This document shows positions 6,296-8,707 of a stretch of DNA of 8,707 nt, in pieces. Made by a program: the position numbers and the translations under genes. This DNA comes from an uncultured Alphaproteobacteria bacterium (GTDB taxonomy: Bacteria; Pseudomonadota; Alphaproteobacteria; Rhizobiales; Beijerinckiaceae): assembly GCA_937903315.1 (NCBI GenBank), contig CALCZO010000012.1, forward strand, positions 1 to 8,707, given 5' to 3'. The first letter of the stretch is position 1. Each line of letters begins with the position of its first letter. The notes under the pieces were generated by a model, which was not told the DNA's origin, did no database searches, and worked only from the letters and a program-made list of their open reading frames with translations.

Positions 6296-7075
6296 TCAGG
6301 TGATGCTCTTGAGCATGCGGGTCCACCGGATCGACCACGGCCATTTCCAGAATTCGTAGAAGCTCGAATTCTCGTCGATCGAGAAGAAGATGATTTCAGC
6401 CCGCCCGACAAAATTCTCGAACGGGACGAACCCAACCTCGCTCAGGACGCGGCTGTCCTGCGAATTGTCGCGGTTGTCGCCCATCATGAAGTAATGGCCG
6501 GGCGGCACGACATATTCGCTGGTGTTGTCGAGATAGGCGGTGTTGCCCTCAAGCTCGATGATGTTGTAGCCGCGTCCGCCCGGCAGCGTCTCGCGGATCA
6601 GCGGCGTCGGCGCGGGGCGGCCCCAGCGATCGCCGGTGATCACCGATCCCGCCGGTTCGAGCTTGACGGGCGAGCCATTGAGAAACAGCACGCCGCGGAT
6701 CACCTGCACCCGGTCGCCGGGCATGCCGACGAGACGCTTGATGTAATCGGTCGAATTGTCCTTGGGCAGCTTGAACACCACCACGTCGCCGCGCTTGGGC
6801 TCGGAGACGAACAGGAACCGGCCATCGACCGGCAGCGCGCTGAACGGAAACGAGTGCTTCGAATAGCCGTAGGAATATTTCGACACGAACAGATAGTCAC
6901 CCACCAGCAGCGTCGGGATCATCGAGCCGGACGGGATGTTGAACGGCTGGAACAGGAAGGTGCGGACGACGAGCGCGATCAGGAGCGCCTCGACGATGAC
7001 GCGGATGGTTTCGCCCAGGCCGCCTTCCGCCTTCTTGGCAGCGGCCTTGTGGGTGTCGGGTCCAAGTTCGGTCAT
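6296..7075 (-). CDS. lepB: Signal peptidase I
   Basis: The product is a 259-aa inner-membrane serine protease that removes signal peptides from Sec- and Tat-exported preproteins. A single N-terminal membrane segment at about 24-42 precedes PSGSMIPTL, with nucleophile S51. The general base is K113 in DYIKRLVGMPGDRV, and the conserved box GDNRDNSQDSR lies at 199-209. The length suits alphaproteobacterial LepB. A weak GGACGGA lies before the ATG. The 81-nt gap upstream contains a plausible promoter, so lepB may head the lepB-rnc-era-recO part of the run as well as being read from pdxJ-acpS. The transpeptidase in this window, being Tat-exported, is a possible substrate; that is inference. Confidence 0.96.
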   Translation of the reverse strand: MTELGPDTHKAAAKKAEGGLGETIRVIVEALLIALVVRTFLFQPFNIPSGSMIPTLLVGDYLFVSKYSYGYSKHSFPFSALPVDGRFLFVSEPKRGDVVVFKLPKDNSTDYIKRLVGMPGDRVQVIRGVLFLNGSPVKLEPAGSVITGDRWGRPAPTPLIRETLPGGRGYNIIELEGNTAYLDNTSEYVVPPGHYFMMGDNRDNSQDSRVLSEVGFVPFENFVGRAEIIFFSIDENSSFYEFWKWPWSIRWTRMLKSIT

Positions 7076-7119
7076 CGTTCCGTCCGGCAGGTGAAGCCGC
7101 AGGAGCGGCGCAGTGAGCG

Positions 7120-7148
7120 GGTATAGTGCGTTGCGCCGGTACGGGCAA
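7120..7148 (-). promoter_or_regulatory. Candidate sigma-70-type promoter for lepB
   Basis: In the acpS-lepB gap, read on the minus strand, TTGCCC (7143-7148) and TATACC (7120-7125) lie exactly 17 nt apart. Each matches four of six consensus positions. The predicted start near 7113 leaves a leader of about 38 nt before lepB. The -35 box starts 9 nt after the acpS stop codon. Spacing and position make it credible, but it rests on sequence resemblance alone. Confidence 0.45.
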
Positions 7149-7156
7149 CGGCGGTT

Positions 7157-7558
7157 TCAGGGACGCGGCACGGCCTCGATGATCACGAAGGCCTGTGCCA
7201 GCGGATAATCGTCGGACATCGTCAGATGCACGATCCCGTCATGACCGGGCGGCAGCAGCCGTGCGAGCGCCATCGCCGCCCCGCCCGAGAGCGCCATCAC
7301 CGGTTTGCCGGACGGCAGGTTGGTCACTGCCATATCACGCCAGAAGACGCCGGAGCGGATGCCGGTGCCGAGCGCCTTCGAGCACGCTTCCTTGGCGGCA
7401 AAGCGCTTGGCATAGGAGGCGGCGCGCTCGGCCTTGCGATCAGACCGCACCCGTTCGCCTTCCGAAAAGATGCGATGGGTGAAGCGCGTGCCGAACCGTT
7501 CGAGCGACTGCTCGATGCGGCGGATGTCGCACAGATCCGAGCCGATGCCGACGATCAC
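7157..7558 (-). CDS. acpS: Holo-[acyl-carrier-protein] synthase AcpS
   Basis: The product is a 133-aa trimeric cytoplasmic enzyme that transfers the 4'-phosphopantetheine arm of coenzyme A to the conserved serine of acyl carrier protein, activating it for fatty-acid synthesis. The N-terminal GIGSDLCDIRRI carries Mg-binding D8. KRFAAKEACSKALGTG (51-66) carries the second metal ligand, E57. The C-terminal part ends with HLTMSDDYPLAQAFVIIE, typical of AcpS. The start is a GTG at 7558 that overlaps the pdxJ stop as GTGA. The frame is open much further upstream, but no ATG or family-like sequence precedes this GTG, and the family normally begins right at IVGIGSD. pdxJ-acpS coupling is common in proteobacteria. 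Confidence 0.95.
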   Translation of the reverse strand: MIVGIGSDLCDIRRIEQSLERFGTRFTHRIFSEGERVRSDRKAERAASYAKRFAAKEACSKALGTGIRSGVFWRDMAVTNLPSGKPVMALSGGAAMALARLLPPGHDGIVHLTMSDDYPLAQAFVIIEAVPRP

Positions 7559-8307
7559 CGGTGCTTCCGCCCCCGCACCATCGCCGCCTTCATCTGGCGC
7601 ACCGTCTCGCCAAGACCGCAGAAAATCGCCTCGCCGATCAGGAAGTGGCCGATGTTGAATTCGGTGAAGATCGGGCAATGGGCCAGTTTCTCGCCGGTGC
7701 GGTAATCCAGGCCGTGGCCGGCGTGCATTTCCAGCCCGGCAGCCTGCCCGATCTCCGCGCCAGCCAGAAGGCGCTGCAACTCGCGTTCGGAGGCCTCGGC
7801 CTCGTGGCGCATCACCGCCTCGCACCAGGTGCCGGTGTGCAGTTCGACAATGTCGGCACCCAGTTCCGCCGCCGCCTCGATCGGTGCGCGATCCGCCTCG
7901 ATGAACAGCGAGACGCGGATGCCGGCATCCTTCAGCCGGGCGATGTAGGGCCTCAGCGCCGCGCGCTGGCCGACCACATCGAGCCCGCCCTCGGTGGTCC
8001 GCTCCTCGCGCTTTTCGGGCACGAGACAGCAGGCGTGCGGCCTGATCGACAGGGCAATCGCCATCATCTCCGCCGTCGCGGCCATCTCGAAATTCAACGG
8101 CTTGTCGATGTCGTCGCGCAGACGCTGGATGTCGGCATCGCGGATGTGGCGGCGATCCTCGCGCAGATGCGCGGTGATGCCATCCGCCCCCGCCTCGATC
8201 GCCGCATGCGCCGCGCGAACCGGATCAGGCAGCGGGCCGCCGCGCGCATTGCGCACAGTGGCGACATGATCGATGTTGACACCGAGGCGAATGGGCGGAA
8301 ACGGCAT
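7555..8307 (-). CDS. pdxJ: Pyridoxine 5'-phosphate synthase PdxJ
   Basis: The product is a 250-aa TIM-barrel enzyme that condenses 1-deoxy-D-xylulose 5-phosphate with 3-amino-2-oxopropyl phosphate to give pyridoxine 5'-phosphate, the last ring-forming step of the DXP-dependent vitamin B6 pathway. Family segments appear in order: LGVNIDHVATVRNARG (8-23), ITAHLREDRRHI with H47, NFEMA with E74, LVPEKREERTTEGGLDV (95-111), VELHTG, EMHAGHGLDY with H198, and FNIGHFLIGEA near the end. H47, E74 and H198 correspond to the catalytic residues of the E. coli enzyme. The ATG at 8307 has AAAGGA (8317-8322) 9 nt upstream; an open extension to 8550 runs across the neighbouring gene and is rejected. The stop overlaps acpS by 4 nt. 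The complete residue set suggests an active enzyme. Confidence 0.97.
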   Translation of the reverse strand: MPFPPIRLGVNIDHVATVRNARGGPLPDPVRAAHAAIEAGADGITAHLREDRRHIRDADIQRLRDDIDKPLNFEMAATAEMMAIALSIRPHACCLVPEKREERTTEGGLDVVGQRAALRPYIARLKDAGIRVSLFIEADRAPIEAAAELGADIVELHTGTWCEAVMRHEAEASERELQRLLAGAEIGQAAGLEMHAGHGLDYRTGEKLAHCPIFTEFNIGHFLIGEAIFCGLGETVRQMKAAMVRGRKHR

Positions 8308-8331
8308 GGCGGTCGGTCCTTTCGCCGTCAC

Positions 8332-8365
8332 TATAGCCGGGATTCGACGGACCGGAAGGGCTATA
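8332..8365 (-). repeat. Inverted repeat before pdxJ
   Basis: TATAGCC (8332-8338) and GGCTATA (8359-8365) are perfect 7-bp arms separated by 20 nt. One arm overlaps the stop codon of the upstream oxidoreductase gene; the other lies 24 nt before the pdxJ start codon. No T-tract follows on the minus strand, so it is not a canonical terminator. It could be an RNA hairpin near the pdxJ ribosome-binding site or an operator. Confidence 0.45.
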
Positions 8366-8707
8366 CGGCGATGCGGTCGCCCGTTTCGGCCGCGCGGATC
8401 ATCGTTTCGAGCAGCGCCATGGCGCGCGCGCCATCGCGGGCGGTGGGAGCTGTGTTGGGCTGGCCGGCGGCGGCGGCGGCAAACTCGCGCAAGAGCGCCA
8501 GATATCCTTTGTGATCCTCGTTGGCCGCAACGGTGAAATTGGGTTCCCACACCATGGTATCCTCGCCCTCGACGAGGCTTGCGGCAAGATCGTCGACCTT
8601 GAACTTCGGCGCGCGGAAATAGCGCACCTCATGGATGTTGCGCACCTCGACGCGGCGATGGTCGCCCATCACCTGCCACCATTCCATCGGCGTGCCGCGC
8701 GACTGGT
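8361..8707 (-). CDS. C-terminal part of a Gfo/Idh/MocA-like oxidoreductase (cut by window edge)
   Basis: The frame is open from the right edge of the window to a TAG at 8361, giving 114 complete codons plus a partial one at the edge. The internal ATG at 8687 is probably not the start, because the frame continues upstream with SRGTP. The segment MGDHRRVEVRNIHEVRYFRAP, then HKGYLALLREFAAA and a closing region with ARAMALLETMIRAAETG, resembles the C-terminal dimerisation domain and final helix of NAD(P)-dependent Gfo/Idh/MocA sugar or inositol dehydrogenases. The dinucleotide-binding N-terminus would lie outside the window, so substrate and subfamily cannot be judged. It is on the same strand as pdxJ, 53 nt upstream, and may be the first visible gene of the same transcription unit. 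The family call is moderate because only the less conserved half is seen. Confidence 0.6.
   Translation of the reverse strand, partial: QSRGTPMEWWQVMGDHRRVEVRNIHEVRYFRAPKFKVDDLAASLVEGEDTMVWEPNFTVAANEDHKGYLALLREFAAAAAGQPNTAPTARDGARAMALLETMIRAAETGDRIAV

Noticed and set aside
6294..6344. Upstream ATG giving RNase III 17 extra residues
   Set aside because: It would overlap lepB by about 49 nt and adds a non-conserved, His-containing tail; the ATG at 6293 fits the family length and operon spacing better.
7561..8514. 317-codon plus-strand open frame opposite pdxJ
   Set aside because: It spans two genes and their gap on the other strand, has no motif, and is explained by GC-rich codon use.
8308..8550. 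Extended PdxJ N-terminus
   Set aside because: The added residues are out-of-frame translation of the neighbouring oxidoreductase gene, while the ATG at 8307 has a Shine-Dalgarno and the family N-terminus.

Overview
The window looks like ordinary chromosomal DNA from a high-GC alphaproteobacterium, most likely of the order Hyphomicrobiales (Rhizobiales). The main reasons are an LdtR-type MarR regulator beside its L,D-transpeptidase gene, and the run pdxJ-acpS-lepB-rnc-era-recO on one strand, an order familiar from alphaproteobacteria. I saw no tRNA, rRNA, insertion sequence, phage gene, CRISPR array, toxin-antitoxin pair or defence gene.

Left part, plus strand (1-2222): an AT-rich regulatory stretch (1-157) precedes ldtR (158-670). 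A strong intrinsic terminator (725-753) follows. After about 195 bp of intergenic DNA containing a 14-bp palindrome comes a Tat-exported, YcbB-like L,D-transpeptidase (948-2222). This is a regulator plus cell-wall enzyme module. In relatives LdtR controls such a transpeptidase and osmotic-stress tolerance.

Right part, minus strand (8707 down to 2247): a long, tightly packed run. In transcription order it is the C-terminal end of a Gfo/Idh/MocA-like oxidoreductase (cut by the window edge), pdxJ, acpS, lepB, rnc, era, recO, an RDD-family membrane protein and a YbfB/YjiJ-type MFS transporter. Several junctions overlap by 4 nt (pdxJ/acpS as GTGA, rnc/era as ATGA) or lie within 2-29 nt, which suggests translational coupling. 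The widest gap downstream of pdxJ (acpS-lepB, 81 nt) holds a plausible sigma-70-type promoter that could drive lepB-rnc-era-recO separately. The products serve vitamin B6 synthesis, carrier-protein activation, signal-peptide removal, RNA processing, ribosome assembly and recombination. The last two genes are membrane proteins of unknown substrate.

The two transcription units converge, with only 24 bp between the stop codons at 2222 and 2247 and no T-tract terminator there. I found no convincing undescribed system. The observations worth a second look are mainly regulatory: repeated TTGTCC words before ldtR, the palindrome before the transpeptidase gene, a hairpin before pdxJ, the internal lepB promoter, and the RDD/MFS pair at the end of the operon.
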